DNA of 64,000 bases, from the NCBI GenBank assembly GCA_900471605.1, contig UCEY01000009.1:316105-380104 (forward strand). The letters run 5' to 3'. The notes below the pieces were generated by a model. That model did not search any database. It had not been told where the DNA came from and was given only the letters and a program-made list of their open reading frames with translations. The position numbers were made by a program, and so were the translations under genes. Shown piece by piece: positions 8,697 to 17,637 of this stretch. Within the stretch, counting starts at the first letter, position 1. Every line of letters begins with the position of its first letter. The DNA is from Hyphomicrobiales bacterium (GTDB taxonomy: Bacteria > Pseudomonadota > Alphaproteobacteria > Rhizobiales > Rhizobiaceae).

Positions 8697-8997
8697 TTTG
8701 GTCTCCTTGGGTGGGGGCTTCAACCCCGCGGTGAACGCCGCATCTCGTCTTCCGTCTTCGATGTCGCGCCTGGCGCGGTCGTGCCAAGGACGGGAGGCGA
8801 TGTGGTCGATACCGTGCCGAGCCATTTTTGGCTTTCGGCTGCCGGCAGCCAATTCTGTATGAATTGCCGCGGGATTCCGCAAGAAGATAACAAGACCGGG
8901 CTCAGTTTTGTGATTTTTACGAAAAACTGCCCGGAAAATGCAGGAGTTCGCCCCGGATTCGCGAATCCGGCCGGGGCAGTCGGCAGGCCGCGAAATC
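8697..8997. other. Intergenic region with two hairpins
   Basis: This 301-bp gap lies between the OhrR-like gene's 3' end and the binding-protein gene's start, both on the minus strand. It contains a perfect 18-bp palindrome at 8953-8970 and a longer AT-looped hairpin with arms 8896-8909 and 8922-8934 (one two-base bulge). Either could terminate the OhrR-like transcript. The promoter of the binding-protein gene must lie in the AT-rich part near 8880-8930, but no convincing hexamers were fixed. Confidence 0.5.
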
Positions 8998-9438
8998 TTA
9001 CGCCTTCTGCTCCAGAGCGCCGAGGAAGGCCTGCACCTGCCGGTTGAAGGCCTGGAATTCCTTAGGGGTCATGCCGGACCGCTCCATCAGGGTGTCACCG
9101 AGGCATTTGCTGCGCGCGATCAGGGCGTGGCCCGCGTCGGTCAGCCAGACATGCACCTGGCGTTCGTCCGTCTTGCTGCGCTGGCGCTCAAGAAGGCCCG
9201 CCTGTTCGAGCCGCTTTACCGGCGGGGTGATGGTGCTCGATTCCAGCGCCAGCCGGTCGGCGATCGTGCCGACCGTCGAGCCGTCCTGTTCGCCGAGCAC
9301 GCTCAGCACCAGATATTGCGGATAGGTGATGCCCATCTCGTCGAGCATCGGCTTGTAGGCGCGGTTGATGGCGATATTGGCCGTGTAGAGCGAAAAGCAC
9401 AGCTGATCGTCAAGCGGCGGAAGGGGGGAGGCGGACAT
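8998..9438 (-). CDS. OhrR-like MarR family redox repressor
   Basis: A 146-aa MarR protein. The N-terminal [24 protein letters not shown] is the OhrR signature, with the reactive Cys at residue 14; the winged helix follows (LTYP-like [12 protein letters not shown], then [27 protein letters not shown]). OhrR proteins are released from DNA when this Cys is oxidised by organic hydroperoxides. The start at 9436-9438 is chosen because the family begins here; the longer open frame runs through the operator region. It is divergent from the haloperoxidase-type hydrolase at 9721 and shares its control region, so it probably represses itself and that gene. Confidence 0.9.
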   Translation of the reverse strand: MSASPLPPLDDQLCFSLYTANIAINRAYKPMLDEMGITYPQYLVLSVLGEQDGSTVGTIADRLALESSTITPPVKRLEQAGLLERQRSKTDERQVHVWLTDAGHALIARSKCLGDTLMERSGMTPKEFQAFNRQVQAFLGALEQKA

Positions 9439-9490
9439 GCTGGCTCCGGGGCTGTTCCAGGTTCGTGGGGATGTAGATAGCATAAATTTG

Positions 9491-9557
9491 TTATCGCGAT
9501 AAATATTTTTGTAGACGGCATTAGGGAATGTCGTTATGCATATGTTTATCGCGATAA
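9491..9557. promoter_or_regulatory. Paired operators TTATCGCGATAA between ohrR-like and hydrolase genes
   Basis: Two identical 12-bp palindromes, TTATCGCGATAA, at 9491-9502 and 9546-9557, centre to centre 55 bp. Flanks match in opposite orientation (ATTTG to the left of the first, CAAAT to the right of the second), so the extended sites face each other. A third partial GCGATAA is at 9580-9586. Their place between divergent genes makes them the likely binding sites of the OhrR-like protein. Confidence 0.75.
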
Positions 9558-9720
9558 CAAATATCGAGGTATGAAAAGCGCGATAACCCGAAAAGTGTGG
9601 TTCAACGGAACGACACGCAACGGTACTATGAATGCCTGGCACGGCCCCCGCCTGTTTTGGCCGCGCTCGACATTCATGTCTCAGTCATTCGAAAATCGGT
9701 TTCAAAAGGACAAGAGGACT

Positions 9721-10560
9721 ATGACCAGCAATTTCATCACCACCAGGGACGGCACGCAGATCTTCTACAAGGACTGGGGTTCGAAGGATGCCCAGCCGGT
9801 CGTCTTCCATCACGGCTGGCCGCTTTCGGCCGACGACTGGGACGCCCAGATGCTGTTTTTCCTGCATCAGGGTTTTCGCGTCATCGCCCATGACCGCCGC
9901 GGTCACGGCCGCTCCAGCCAGACCGAGACCGGCAACGAAATGAACACCTATGCCTCCGATGTCGCGGAGCTTGCCGCCCATCTCGACCTGAAGAATGCCA
10001 TCCATGTCGGCCATTCGACCGGCGGCGGCGAAGTCGCCCGCTACGTCGCGCAATATGGCGGTGGCGGCCGAGTGGCGAAGGCGGTGCTGATGGGCGCCGT
10101 GCCGCCGATCATGGTCAAGTCGGAGAAGAACCCCGGTGGCCTGCCGATCGAAGTCTTCGACGGTTTTCGTGCATCTCTCGCCGCCAACCGCGCGCAATTC
10201 TTCCGCGACGTGCCGGCCGGCCCGTTCTATGGCTTCAACCGTCCGGGCGCCGAGGTTTCCGAAGGCGTGATCCAGAACTGGTGGCGGCAGGGCATGATGG
10301 GCGGCACCAAGGCCCATTACGATTGCATCAAGGCCTTTTCCGAAACCGATTTCACCGAGGACCTGAAGGCGATCGACGTGCCGGTTCTCGTTTTGCATGG
10401 CGACGACGACCAGATCGTGCCGATCGCCGACTCGGCGCTGCTTGCCGTGAAGCTTTTGAAGAACGGCACGCTGAAGGTCTATGAAGGCCTGCCGCACGGA
10501 ATGGCAACGACCCATGCGGACGTGATCAACGCCGACCTGCTGGCCTTCTTCAAGGGCTGA
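9721..10560 (+). CDS. Alpha/beta hydrolase, cofactor-free haloperoxidase type
   Basis: A 279-aa alpha/beta-hydrolase of the non-haem chloroperoxidase/arylesterase group. The nucleophile elbow GHSTGGG places Ser99; the acid is in [10 protein letters not shown] (about Asp230) and the His in LPHGM (His259). An oxyanion-region [11 protein letters not shown] motif is typical of this group. The ATG at 9721 follows AAGAGG; upstream in-frame starts encode no conserved sequence. Pairing with an OhrR-like regulator suggests a role in peroxide or peracid metabolism rather than true halogenation. Confidence 0.92.
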   Translation: MTSNFITTRDGTQIFYKDWGSKDAQPVVFHHGWPLSADDWDAQMLFFLHQGFRVIAHDRRGHGRSSQTETGNEMNTYASDVAELAAHLDLKNAIHVGHSTGGGEVARYVAQYGGGGRVAKAVLMGAVPPIMVKSEKNPGGLPIEVFDGFRASLAANRAQFFRDVPAGPFYGFNRPGAEVSEGVIQNWWRQGMMGGTKAHYDCIKAFSETDFTEDLKAIDVPVLVLHGDDDQIVPIADSALLAVKLLKNGTLKVYEGLPHGMATTHADVINADLLAFFKG

Positions 10561-10592
10561 GGCCGCCCTATACGCAGATCCCGACGTGAATG

Positions 10593-10640
10593 GCAGCACC
10601 GCCTCGTGGCCGATGGGGCGGTGCTGCTGTATTTCTTACT
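10593..10640 (+). terminator. Rho-independent terminator of hydrolase gene
   Basis: An 11-bp stem, GCAGCACCGCC (10593-10603) with GGCGGTGCTGC (10617-10627), followed by the T-rich TGTATTTCTTACTC. It lies between the convergent hydrolase and PLP-enzyme genes. Confidence 0.8.
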
Positions 10641-10663
10641 CGCTCTTCCTGCCGGGTGCCGGA

Positions 10664-11626
10664 TCAGGAAGAACTGCCGATCCTGACATTGCCGCCGCAG
10701 AGCACGGTTGCGACGGTGCGTCCGGCGAGGAGCGCCCCGTGGGCGAGCAGGCCGGCGACGCCGGCGGCTCCCGCTTCCTCGACCACGAGGCCGTAATGGA
10801 TGCGGCAGAATTCCCGGGCGGCGCCGATTTGCGCCTCGTCCACCTCCCAGACGTCGTCGACGGTGTCCCTCATGCAGTCCAGGGCGTAGGGAACGCATTC
10901 GCGGACGGCGATGCCGTCGGCAGCGGTGGCGGCGGTTTCCGTCGAAACGAGCCTGCCGCTTTCCCAGGACTGTTTCATCGCCGGCGCTTTGGCGGCGACC
11001 ACGCCGATGACCCTGCAGCCCGGGGCATTCGCCCTGATCCAGGTGCCTATGCCGGTGAGCAGGGCGCCGTTGCCGAGCGGCACGACGACGGCATCGAGGG
11101 CAATGCCGTCGCGGGCAAGCCGTTCGGTGATCTCGAGCGCAATGGTGCCGGCGCCCTCGGCGATTTCCCGATGGGCTCCGTCTTCCACGAAGGCATAACC
11201 TCGATCCTCCGCATAGGCCCTGGCGGCGGACTTGGCCGCATCGAAATCCTCGCCGTGCAGGATGACCTCGGCGCCGAGCCGGCGCATGGCGTCGATCTTG
11301 GCCGGATTGGCGGTCTTGGCCGAAAAGATGACCACCTTGCGGCCCGCGCTGCGGCCGGCATAGGCCAGCCCCTGGCCGAAATTGCCGGCGGAGGCGGACA
11401 CGACGGGCATGTTTCCGGCCGGCTGATTGCGCAGCCACCAATCGGTGCCGCGGCCCTTGAAGGAGCGGATCGGGTTCAGTGTCTCTACCTTGGCAAAGAG
11501 GTTGAGGCCGAGGGCCAGATCGGCCGTCTGCTGCCCGATCAGCGGGCTGTTGGTGAAACAGGCATCGATGCGGGCGGCAGCGGCCCGGATGCCCTCGGCG
11601 GAAGGATGTGGCTGGTTCTTGGTCAT
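10664..11626 (-). CDS. PLP-dependent Ser/Thr dehydratase-like enzyme
   Basis: A 320-aa fold-type II PLP enzyme. The PLP lysine lies in NPIRSFKGRG, the phosphate-binding region in SASAGNFGQGLAYA, and a glycine-rich PLGNGALLTGIG loop and a terminal VLCGGNVR segment complete the dehydratase pattern. Members deaminate serine, threonine or related amino acids to 2-oxo acids. The ATG at 11624-11626 starts MTKNQPHPSAEGI; the frame upstream runs through the control region and into the divergent regulator. It faces an Lrp-family gene at 11724, its probable amino-acid-responsive regulator. Exact substrate unknown. Confidence 0.88.
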   Translation of the reverse strand: MTKNQPHPSAEGIRAAAARIDACFTNSPLIGQQTADLALGLNLFAKVETLNPIRSFKGRGTDWWLRNQPAGNMPVVSASAGNFGQGLAYAGRSAGRKVVIFSAKTANPAKIDAMRRLGAEVILHGEDFDAAKSAARAYAEDRGYAFVEDGAHREIAEGAGTIALEITERLARDGIALDAVVVPLGNGALLTGIGTWIRANAPGCRVIGVVAAKAPAMKQSWESGRLVSTETAATAADGIAVRECVPYALDCMRDTVDDVWEVDEAQIGAAREFCRIHYGLVVEEAGAAGVAGLLAHGALLAGRTVATVLCGGNVRIGSSS

Positions 11627-11653
11627 GGCGGTAAGATGCCAGGGAAACACGGT

Positions 11654-11719
11654 GAAATTCCCTGGATTTTCGGAGATCACGGGTTTATTTCCTGAATGTT
11701 GGAGCAAATCGGGAATTTC
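11654..11719. promoter_or_regulatory. Inverted GAAATTCCC / GGGAATTTC sites
   Basis: Between the PLP enzyme and the Lrp gene, GAAATTCCC (11654-11662) is mirrored by GGGAATTTC (11711-11719), 57 bp apart. Lrp-family proteins bind spaced repeats as octamers, so these are candidate sites for the product of the gene at 11724. Confidence 0.5.
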
Positions 11720-11723
11720 TTTC

Positions 11724-12185
11724 ATGCCTCTCACCGCAGCCGACCGCGAAATCCTCAAGCTCATGCAGCAGGATGCGACGATCACGCTCAACGAGCTCGC
11801 CCATCGGACGGGCCTTTCGCCCTCTTCGGCGCAACGGCGGCTGCAGAAGCTGAGGGACGACAAGGTGATCCTGCGCGATGTCTCCATCGTCGATCCGAAG
11901 AAGGTCGGTGCAAGCGTCTCGATGCTGGTGGAGGTGGAACTGGAGCGCGACCGCCCGGAGCTTCTTCCGCCGTTCCTGCGCTGGGTCACGGAGACGCCCG
12001 AAGTGCAGGAGGCGTGGGGTACATCCGGCCGCGGCGACTATACGCTCGTGATCATGGCACAGTCCGTGGAACATTTCGACACGCTTGCGGACAGGATGAT
12101 GGAGCGCAATGCCAACATCCGCAAATTTACCACCAGCGTCGTCCTGAAGACGCTGAAACGGACGCTGGCGGTCACGGTCGAATGA
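11724..12185 (+). CDS. Lrp/AsnC family regulator
   Basis: A 153-aa Lrp/AsnC protein: N-terminal winged helix (MPLTAADREILKLMQQ, then LAHRTGLSPSSAQRRLQKL) and C-terminal RAM ligand-binding domain (about 70-150, with VQEAWGTSGRGDYTLVIMA). The start at 11724 is set by alignment with the family start. It is divergent from the PLP-dependent dehydratase-like gene, so it probably senses that enzyme's amino-acid substrate. Confidence 0.93.
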   Translation: MPLTAADREILKLMQQDATITLNELAHRTGLSPSSAQRRLQKLRDDKVILRDVSIVDPKKVGASVSMLVEVELERDRPELLPPFLRWVTETPEVQEAWGTSGRGDYTLVIMAQSVEHFDTLADRMMERNANIRKFTTSVVLKTLKRTLAVTVE

Positions 12186-12368
12186 AGAGGTACGGGGCCG
12201 CATCGAATGAAAGAGGGCCGTCGAGGCCGTCTTTTTCGCATGTGGGCACGGGGCAATAATCTCGGATAGTAGACCGTATCCTGGCTTGAAACCACGCGTC
12301 ACGACCCTAGGTTGGGACGGTCTTCGGCTGCCGGCATGCCTGCCGCCGACCGTGGGATGGGGTGGTCC

Positions 12369-13328
12369 ATGCGTTTCTTTCTTGTCTGCGGGTTCTGGAT
12401 ACTGTCTGCGGCAGCCGCGGCACATGCGGCCCAGCCGTCTGCTGCCGAGGAACTGCCATTCGAGGCACAGGTCCAACCGTGCTGGTCCCCGCCTGCGGGC
12501 GCCGACACGCCTGTCACCGTCGCCTTCACGCTCAAGCCTGACGGCAGCCTGGATCAGAAGCCGGTGATCAAGAAAAAAGGCGATGGTGCGCTGAACGAGG
12601 CTTTCGCCCAGTCGGCCCTGCGCGCCGTCCTGCGGTGCAGTCCGTACAAGGTTACCGACAAGCTGGAATTCGAGACAACCTTTATTCCCGATCCAACCAA
12701 GGCGCGGCCGGGTGCTGCGGCGCGCCAGAAGGACCCGGCAGCCGATGTGCAGGATGGTGATCCGCGCACCCGCATCGTCGATTTCGGCACGGTGAAGATC
12801 AGCTTCAAGGTGCCGGAAGGGCTCTGTGCCATAGATCCGAAACGGGGCGGCTATCATGAAAGGCTTTGGAAGGCGCTGGCGCCACCGCTGCAGAGGAAAG
12901 CGGAATTGAAGTCCCTGGATGTCGATTGCGCATCGCTCAAGGCATCCGAGGCCGGCGGCGACAAGCGCCCGAAATACGCTTTCACGATGATGCGCTATTA
13001 CGGAGGCGGCCAGCCCGTTCCGGCGGACCTCCCGACTTTTCTGGACGAACTGGAGAAAGACACGCCGCCCCTGACGCCACGGTTCTGGGAAGATCCTCCC
13101 GTCGCGGGATCACCTTTCCTCGGACGGGACGACCGCGCAGTCTACGCAGCGCAGCGCTTACTGGAGGATGGAAAGGTCGTGCTGTCGGGCGTCAGCGCCT
13201 TCACGCTGGTGGAGAGGATGCCGATATTGATGAACCATTATGCGGTCGAAGGCCCGGATCTTGCGGCAGAACGCCAATCGGGCATGGCCGGAATCGTCGC
13301 GGGCATGCAGGTCATCAGCGGCGATTGA
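12369..13328 (+). CDS. Secreted protein with TonB/TolA-like C-terminal domain fold
   Basis: A 319-aa protein with a clear signal peptide (MRFFLVCGFWILSAAAAAHA). Residues about 28-105 resemble the TolA/TonB C-terminal module found in secreted proteins (VQPCWSPPAGADTPVTVAFTLKPDGS, then ALRAVLRCSP), with a Cys pair that could form the disulphide known from TolA. The rest (about 130-319) is not recognised. No membrane anchor beyond the signal, so periplasmic. Alternative start ATG at 12357 would add four residues. Function unknown. Confidence 0.75.
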   Translation: MRFFLVCGFWILSAAAAAHAAQPSAAEELPFEAQVQPCWSPPAGADTPVTVAFTLKPDGSLDQKPVIKKKGDGALNEAFAQSALRAVLRCSPYKVTDKLEFETTFIPDPTKARPGAAARQKDPAADVQDGDPRTRIVDFGTVKISFKVPEGLCAIDPKRGGYHERLWKALAPPLQRKAELKSLDVDCASLKASEAGGDKRPKYAFTMMRYYGGGQPVPADLPTFLDELEKDTPPLTPRFWEDPPVAGSPFLGRDDRAVYAAQRLLEDGKVVLSGVSAFTLVERMPILMNHYAVEGPDLAAERQSGMAGIVAGMQVISGD

Positions 13329-13385
13329 AGCCACGGCCGGGTCCGGGCTTAAAGCTCAACCCTTTGGGAGCAAAGGCGCGAGGAA

Positions 13386-13412
13386 GGGAAAGGCGGACAC
13401 CCGCCTTTTCCC
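13386..13412. terminator. Hairpin between convergent genes
   Basis: GGGAAAGGCGG (13386-13396) pairs with CCGCCTTTTCCC (13401-13412) around a 4-nt loop with a single bulged base. It lies between the stops of the secreted-protein gene and the convergent aminotransferase gene and could terminate both; no long T-run follows on either strand. Confidence 0.5.
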
Positions 13413-13428
13413 GTGTCGCGATGACGGC

Positions 13429-14757
13429 TCAGATATTGCCCGTCAGGATCTCGCGCAATTTCCCGAAGATCTCGTCGATATGGTGTTTTTCGACGATCAG
13501 CGGCGGCGACATGGCGATGGTGTCGCCGGTGGTGCGGATCAGCAGGCCGTTTTCATAGGCCTTCAGGAAGGCCGTGAAGGCGCGCTTCGTCGGTTCGCCG
13601 GCGATCGGGTCGAGTTCGATCGCGCCGATCAGGCCGAGATTTCTGATGTCGATGACGTTGGGCAGGTCCCTCAGCGAATGCAGGCCCGCTTCCCAATAGG
13701 GGGCGATGTCGCGGGCGCGGTCGAACAGGCCTTCTTCCTTGTAGGTTTCAAGCGTCGCCAGGCCGGCAGCGGATGCGATCGGGTTGCCGGAATAGGTATA
13801 GCCGTGCATGAACTCGATCATGTGCTCCGGGCCGGTCATGAAGGCATCATGGATCTCGGAGGTGACGAATACGGCGCCCATCGGGATCACGCCGTTGGTC
13901 AAGCCCTTGGCGGTGGTGATGATATCCGGCTTGACGTCGAAATACTGGGCCGCGAACGGGGCGCCCAAGCGGCCGAAACCGGTGATGACTTCGTCGAAGA
14001 TCAACAGGATGCCGTGCTTGGTGCAGATCTCGCGCAATTTCTGGAGATAGCCCTTCGGCGGGATCAGCACGCCGGTCGAACCGGCAACGGGTTCGACGAT
14101 GACGGCGGCGACGGTCGAGGCGTCGTGCAGCGTGACGATGCGTTCCAGCTCCGTGGCAAGATCGCCGCCATGCTCCGGCTCACCCTTGGTGAAGGCGTTC
14201 TTGCCCGGCAGGTGGGTGTGGGGCAGGTGGTCCACGCCGGTCAGAAGCGTGCCGAACATCTTTCGGTTGGAGACGATGCCGCCGACCGAGATGCCGCCGA
14301 AATTGACGCCGTGATAACCGCGCTCGCGGCCGATCAGGCGGAAGCGCGAGCCGTTGCCCTTCACGCGGTGATAGGCGAGCGCCACCTTCAATGCCGTCTC
14401 GACCGATTCCGATCCGGAATTGGTGTAGAGGACATGGTTCATGCCCTCAGGCGCGATATCGACGAGGCGGTTGGCAAGTTCGAAGGCCTTGGGGTGGCCG
14501 AGCTGGAAGGCGGGCGCATAATCCAGTTCGCCTGCCTGTTCGCGGATCGCCTCGGTGATCTTCGGACGGCAGTGGCCGGCATTGACACACCAGAGGCCGG
14601 CGGTGGCATCGAGCACCTGGCGGCCGTCATGGGTCGTGTAGTGCATATCCTTGGCACTGACGAAAAGGCGGGGTTCCTGCTTGAACTGGCGGTTTGCCGT
14701 GAACGGCATCCAGAACGCCCGCAGGTCGTTGGGCGTGGTATTCAGGCGATTGGACAT
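13429..14757 (-). CDS. Class III aminotransferase (beta-alanine/omega-amino acid:pyruvate type)
   Basis: A 442-aa PLP-dependent class III aminotransferase. The family core is clear: LYTNSGSESVETALK for PLP phosphate, RERGYHGVNFGGISVGG, LIFDEVITGFGRLG with the PLP-nitrogen Asp, and TTAKGLTNG with the Schiff-base Lys. The opening NDLRAFWMPFTANRQFK is typical of beta-alanine:pyruvate and related omega-amino-acid transaminases. The ATG at 14755-14757 has GGAG eight bases upstream. A perfect inverted repeat at 14824-14841 lies in its promoter region. Confidence 0.92.
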   Translation of the reverse strand: MSNRLNTTPNDLRAFWMPFTANRQFKQEPRLFVSAKDMHYTTHDGRQVLDATAGLWCVNAGHCRPKITEAIREQAGELDYAPAFQLGHPKAFELANRLVDIAPEGMNHVLYTNSGSESVETALKVALAYHRVKGNGSRFRLIGRERGYHGVNFGGISVGGIVSNRKMFGTLLTGVDHLPHTHLPGKNAFTKGEPEHGGDLATELERIVTLHDASTVAAVIVEPVAGSTGVLIPPKGYLQKLREICTKHGILLIFDEVITGFGRLGAPFAAQYFDVKPDIITTAKGLTNGVIPMGAVFVTSEIHDAFMTGPEHMIEFMHGYTYSGNPIASAAGLATLETYKEEGLFDRARDIAPYWEAGLHSLRDLPNVIDIRNLGLIGAIELDPIAGEPTKRAFTAFLKAYENGLLIRTTGDTIAMSPPLIVEKHHIDEIFGKLREILTGNI

Positions 14758-14823
14758 GACATTCTCCATGGCCATTCGGTTTCTTCGGGTGGCCATTTCC
14801 CGGTCGGCGTCATTGCACCAAGT

Positions 14824-14841
14824 TTTGACTACATGGTCAAA
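14824..14841. promoter_or_regulatory. Palindromic operator upstream of aminotransferase
   Basis: TTTGAC and GTCAAA arms (14824-14829, 14836-14841) around six bases form a perfect inverted repeat 66 bp upstream of the aminotransferase start. It lies in the 369-bp gap to the kinase gene at 15127; nothing else clear was seen in that gap. The spacing is wrong for an FNR-type box; a GntR-like or other dimeric regulator is possible. Confidence 0.45.
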
Positions 14842-15126
14842 TTATCAGCGGGATCAGGGGCGTCAACCGCCTTCGAGGCGAGGGTAGGCCCGAATTCCTG
14901 CATCCCGGCGAAATGGCTAAGGGCAAGTCTTTTCCAATCGAGGATGCGGCGGGGCGGGGTGGGCCGGCCGCGCGGATTTCCGGCCAAGGGCTCAAGGATT
15001 ACAACGGGTTTCGGCCACGGCTGAAATTTAACCGCGCGTCTCTGGTCTTTTGGCGAAAGCGACCAATATCGCCTAAAAACTTCAATTCCGAGACCGTCAT
15101 TGGCCGACCCCGATCCAAGCGAAGAC

Positions 15127-17118
15127 ATGCCAAACGAAGACATGGATGTCGAGCGGCTGGAAGCGCTCGATGCGTACAATATCATGGACACCGAGCCGGA
15201 GCCGGAGTTCGACGATATCGTGCTTGTCGCTTCCACCCTCTGCGATACGCCCGTGGCGCTCATCAGCCTGATCGAGAAGGACCGACAGTGGTTCAAGGCA
15301 CGCGTCGGTTTCGAGGCGAGCGAGATGCCGATCGAGCAGTCGATCTGCTCCCACGCGCTCGGCAGTTCCGACGTGCTCGTGATCCCGGACCTGCGGCTTG
15401 ATCAGCGCACGCGCACCAATACGCTTACGACCAGCGAGCGGCGGATCCGCTTTTATGCCGGCGCACCGCTTATGACGCCGGACGAGGTGGTCATCGGCAC
15501 CCTTTGCGTCATGGATGTCGAGCCGCGGCCGCAGGGGCTGGGGGAGGGGCAGACGGCGGCGCTTCAGGCGCTTGCCCGGCAGGTCGTGACGCTTCTGGAA
15601 ATGCGGCGGATCTCGCAGCGCAAGGACGACCTGTTCCGGCGCCAGAAGTCGATCAGCGCCAATATCCGTTCCAGCGTCAATGCGAATCTCGCGGCTCAGG
15701 AGGCGGGACGGGTCGGCACGTTTGAAATCGACATCGCGAGCTCGATGATCAGGGTGTCGCGGGAGTTCTGCCGGATCTTCCACGTGCCAGTCGCGGAGGC
15801 CTATCCGGCACGGACCTTCGAGGCGATGGTGCTGCCGCAGGACAAGGAATTGCAGTCCAGCGACGCGACCAGACGGGAGGGGAGCGCACCTCTCGACGTC
15901 GAGTACCGCATTCGCGTGCCGGGATACGGGGTGCGCTGGATCGCCCGCAATGCCAGCTTCCGCCATGACGAGGCGGGCCGCCCGGTCAAGATGATCGGCA
16001 CGGTCCGCGACGTGACCGCTGCCAAGCGGGAGGCAGCGCGCGTGCAGGCCCTGCTCGATCTCGGTGACCGCCTGCAGGACCTCAGCGACGTGGAATCGAT
16101 GGCGGTCGCCGCCGGAGACCTGATGGCCAAGGCTCTCGACGCGACGCGCGCCGGTTTCGGTATCGTCAACGCGGCGGACGAGACCGTGGTCGTGCCGCCG
16201 GAATGGTGCGCGCCCGGCGTGAAGAGCCTTGCCGGACTGCACCGTTTCCGCGACTACGGTTCCTTCATCGACGACCTGAAGCGCGGTGAAGCGGTTGTCG
16301 TCGCCGATGTCGCCACGGACCCGCGAACCCGCAGCCACGCCGAGGCGCTTCTGACGCTCGGCATCCGCGTGCTCGTCAACGTGCCGATCTTCGAGCTCGG
16401 GCGTTTCGGGCTTATCGCCTTCATCCATCACGATCAGCCCTACCCATGGGTCGAGGAGGAGATTTCCTTCGTCCGCAGCTTCGGCAACCGCATCCAGATC
16501 GCCATGTCGCGGGTGCAGGCCGAACAGGAGCAGCAGATGCTCAACAGGGAGATGAGCCACCGGCTGAAGAATACGTTGTCGATGGTGCAGGCGATCGCCA
16601 CCCAGACGCTGCGGCCGGTTGCCGAACGGGACCTTGTGGAAGCGTTCGAAAAACGGCTGCATGCGCTCAGCACCGCCCACGACATCCTGTTCGAGCAGAA
16701 CTGGACCAGCGCCTCTGTCTATGCGGTCGTCGACCGGACGATGAACGGGCTCGGAGTCCGCGACCGGATCGATGCCCAGGGGCCGAATGTGCGGTTCGGT
16801 CCGAAGGGTTCGCTGTCGCTGTCGCTCTTGATCCATGAGCTGACCACCAACGCGATGAAATACGGGGCGCTTTCCAACGACAGCGGGCGGGTGGCGATCG
16901 ACTGGCGCATCGAAGGAACGGGGCAGGACGCGATCTTCCGCCTTTCCTGGCGGGAGACCGGCGGGCCGGCCCCGCGCGAGCCGCAACGCAGAGGTTTCGG
17001 CTCAAAGCTCATTCGGATGGGATTGATCGGAACCGGGGGTGTCCTCGTGAGTTATGATCCCCCGGGGTTCAGCGCTGAGATGACGGCTGTGCTCCTTCAG
17101 TTGGCACAGGCAGATTGA
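15127..17118 (+). CDS. GAF-PAS-GAF-HWE sensor histidine kinase
   Basis: A soluble sensor kinase of about 663 aa. Order: GAF (about 15-160; VALISLIEKDRQWFKARVG, IEQSICSHAL), PAS (about 200-310), second GAF (about 315-460; RAGFGIVNAADETVV), then an HWE/HisKA_2 transmitter with phosphoacceptor His at about residue 478 (EMSHRLKNTLSMVQAIA) and an ATPase region with LLIHELTTNAMKYGAL and RGFGSKLI. HWE kinases are common in Rhizobiales light and general-stress signalling. No membrane span. A TTG at 15100 in frame could add nine residues. The next gene, 4 bp downstream, is its likely receiver. Confidence 0.9.
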   Translation: MPNEDMDVERLEALDAYNIMDTEPEPEFDDIVLVASTLCDTPVALISLIEKDRQWFKARVGFEASEMPIEQSICSHALGSSDVLVIPDLRLDQRTRTNTLTTSERRIRFYAGAPLMTPDEVVIGTLCVMDVEPRPQGLGEGQTAALQALARQVVTLLEMRRISQRKDDLFRRQKSISANIRSSVNANLAAQEAGRVGTFEIDIASSMIRVSREFCRIFHVPVAEAYPARTFEAMVLPQDKELQSSDATRREGSAPLDVEYRIRVPGYGVRWIARNASFRHDEAGRPVKMIGTVRDVTAAKREAARVQALLDLGDRLQDLSDVESMAVAAGDLMAKALDATRAGFGIVNAADETVVVPPEWCAPGVKSLAGLHRFRDYGSFIDDLKRGEAVVVADVATDPRTRSHAEALLTLGIRVLVNVPIFELGRFGLIAFIHHDQPYPWVEEEISFVRSFGNRIQIAMSRVQAEQEQQMLNREMSHRLKNTLSMVQAIATQTLRPVAERDLVEAFEKRLHALSTAHDILFEQNWTSASVYAVVDRTMNGLGVRDRIDAQGPNVRFGPKGSLSLSLLIHELTTNAMKYGALSNDSGRVAIDWRIEGTGQDAIFRLSWRETGGPAPREPQRRGFGSKLIRMGLIGTGGVLVSYDPPGFSAEMTAVLLQLAQAD

Positions 17119-17122
17119 CGGG

Positions 17123-17503
17123 ATGGGACAGTCCACACCGCTAAACAACAGGGCAGTCCTCGTCGTCGAGGATGAACCCCTCTTGCGCATGATGGCAATC
17201 GATCTGGTGGAGGACGCGGGATTCGACGCGGTCGAAGCCGCCGATGCCGACGAGGCGGTGAGGATTCTCGAGACACGCAAGGACATCCGGATCGTGTTTA
17301 CCGATATCGACATGCCCGGCAGCATGGACGGAATGAAGCTGGCGGCTGCCGTGCGCGACCGCTGGCCACCGATCGACATCATCATCGTTTCGGGACATGT
17401 CAGTCTGAGCGAAGCGGATCTGCCGGATCGCAGCGTGTTCTTTTCCAAACCCTACGACTGGCAGAAGGTGGTCGCCACATTGCATCGGATGGCCGCGCAT
17501 TAG
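17123..17503 (+). CDS. Single-domain response regulator
   Basis: A 126-aa receiver domain with no output domain. Acid pocket Glu16/Asp17 (VVEDEP), phosphoacceptor Asp61 (VFTDIDMPG), switch Ser in IIVSGH and Lys in FSKPY are all present. It lies 4 bp after the HWE kinase stop, so the two form an operon, and the domain probably takes phosphate from that kinase and passes it on or acts as a sink. Confidence 0.93.
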   Translation: MGQSTPLNNRAVLVVEDEPLLRMMAIDLVEDAGFDAVEAADADEAVRILETRKDIRIVFTDIDMPGSMDGMKLAAAVRDRWPPIDIIIVSGHVSLSEADLPDRSVFFSKPYDWQKVVATLHRMAAH

Positions 17504-17569
17504 GCCGCGGTTACCTCGATCCTGCGCCTGCAGGCTCCCTATCCGGTCAGCAGGCCCGGCATGGAAATG

Positions 17570-17604
17570 CCCCAGCCCCGACCATCATGTCGGGGGCTGG
17601 GGCA
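17570..17604. terminator. Long GC-rich hairpin
   Basis: GCCCCAGCCCCGAC (17570-17583) pairs with 17590-17604 around CATCAT, with one bulged G. It separates the plus-strand response regulator from the minus-strand nolR gene and can stop transcription from both sides; no T-run. Confidence 0.55.
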
Positions 17605-17637
17605 GGGCAGCGTGACCTCATGTCAGCGCTGTCATTC

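Noticed and set aside
7530..9047. 505-codon plus-strand frame over binding-protein gene
   Set aside because: Gly/Ala/Val-rich mirror of the minus-strand gene; signal peptide and SD support the latter.
14824..14841. FNR-type box reading of the palindrome
   Set aside because: The half-sites are separated by 6 bp, not the 4 bp required for TTGAC-N4-GTCAA boxes.
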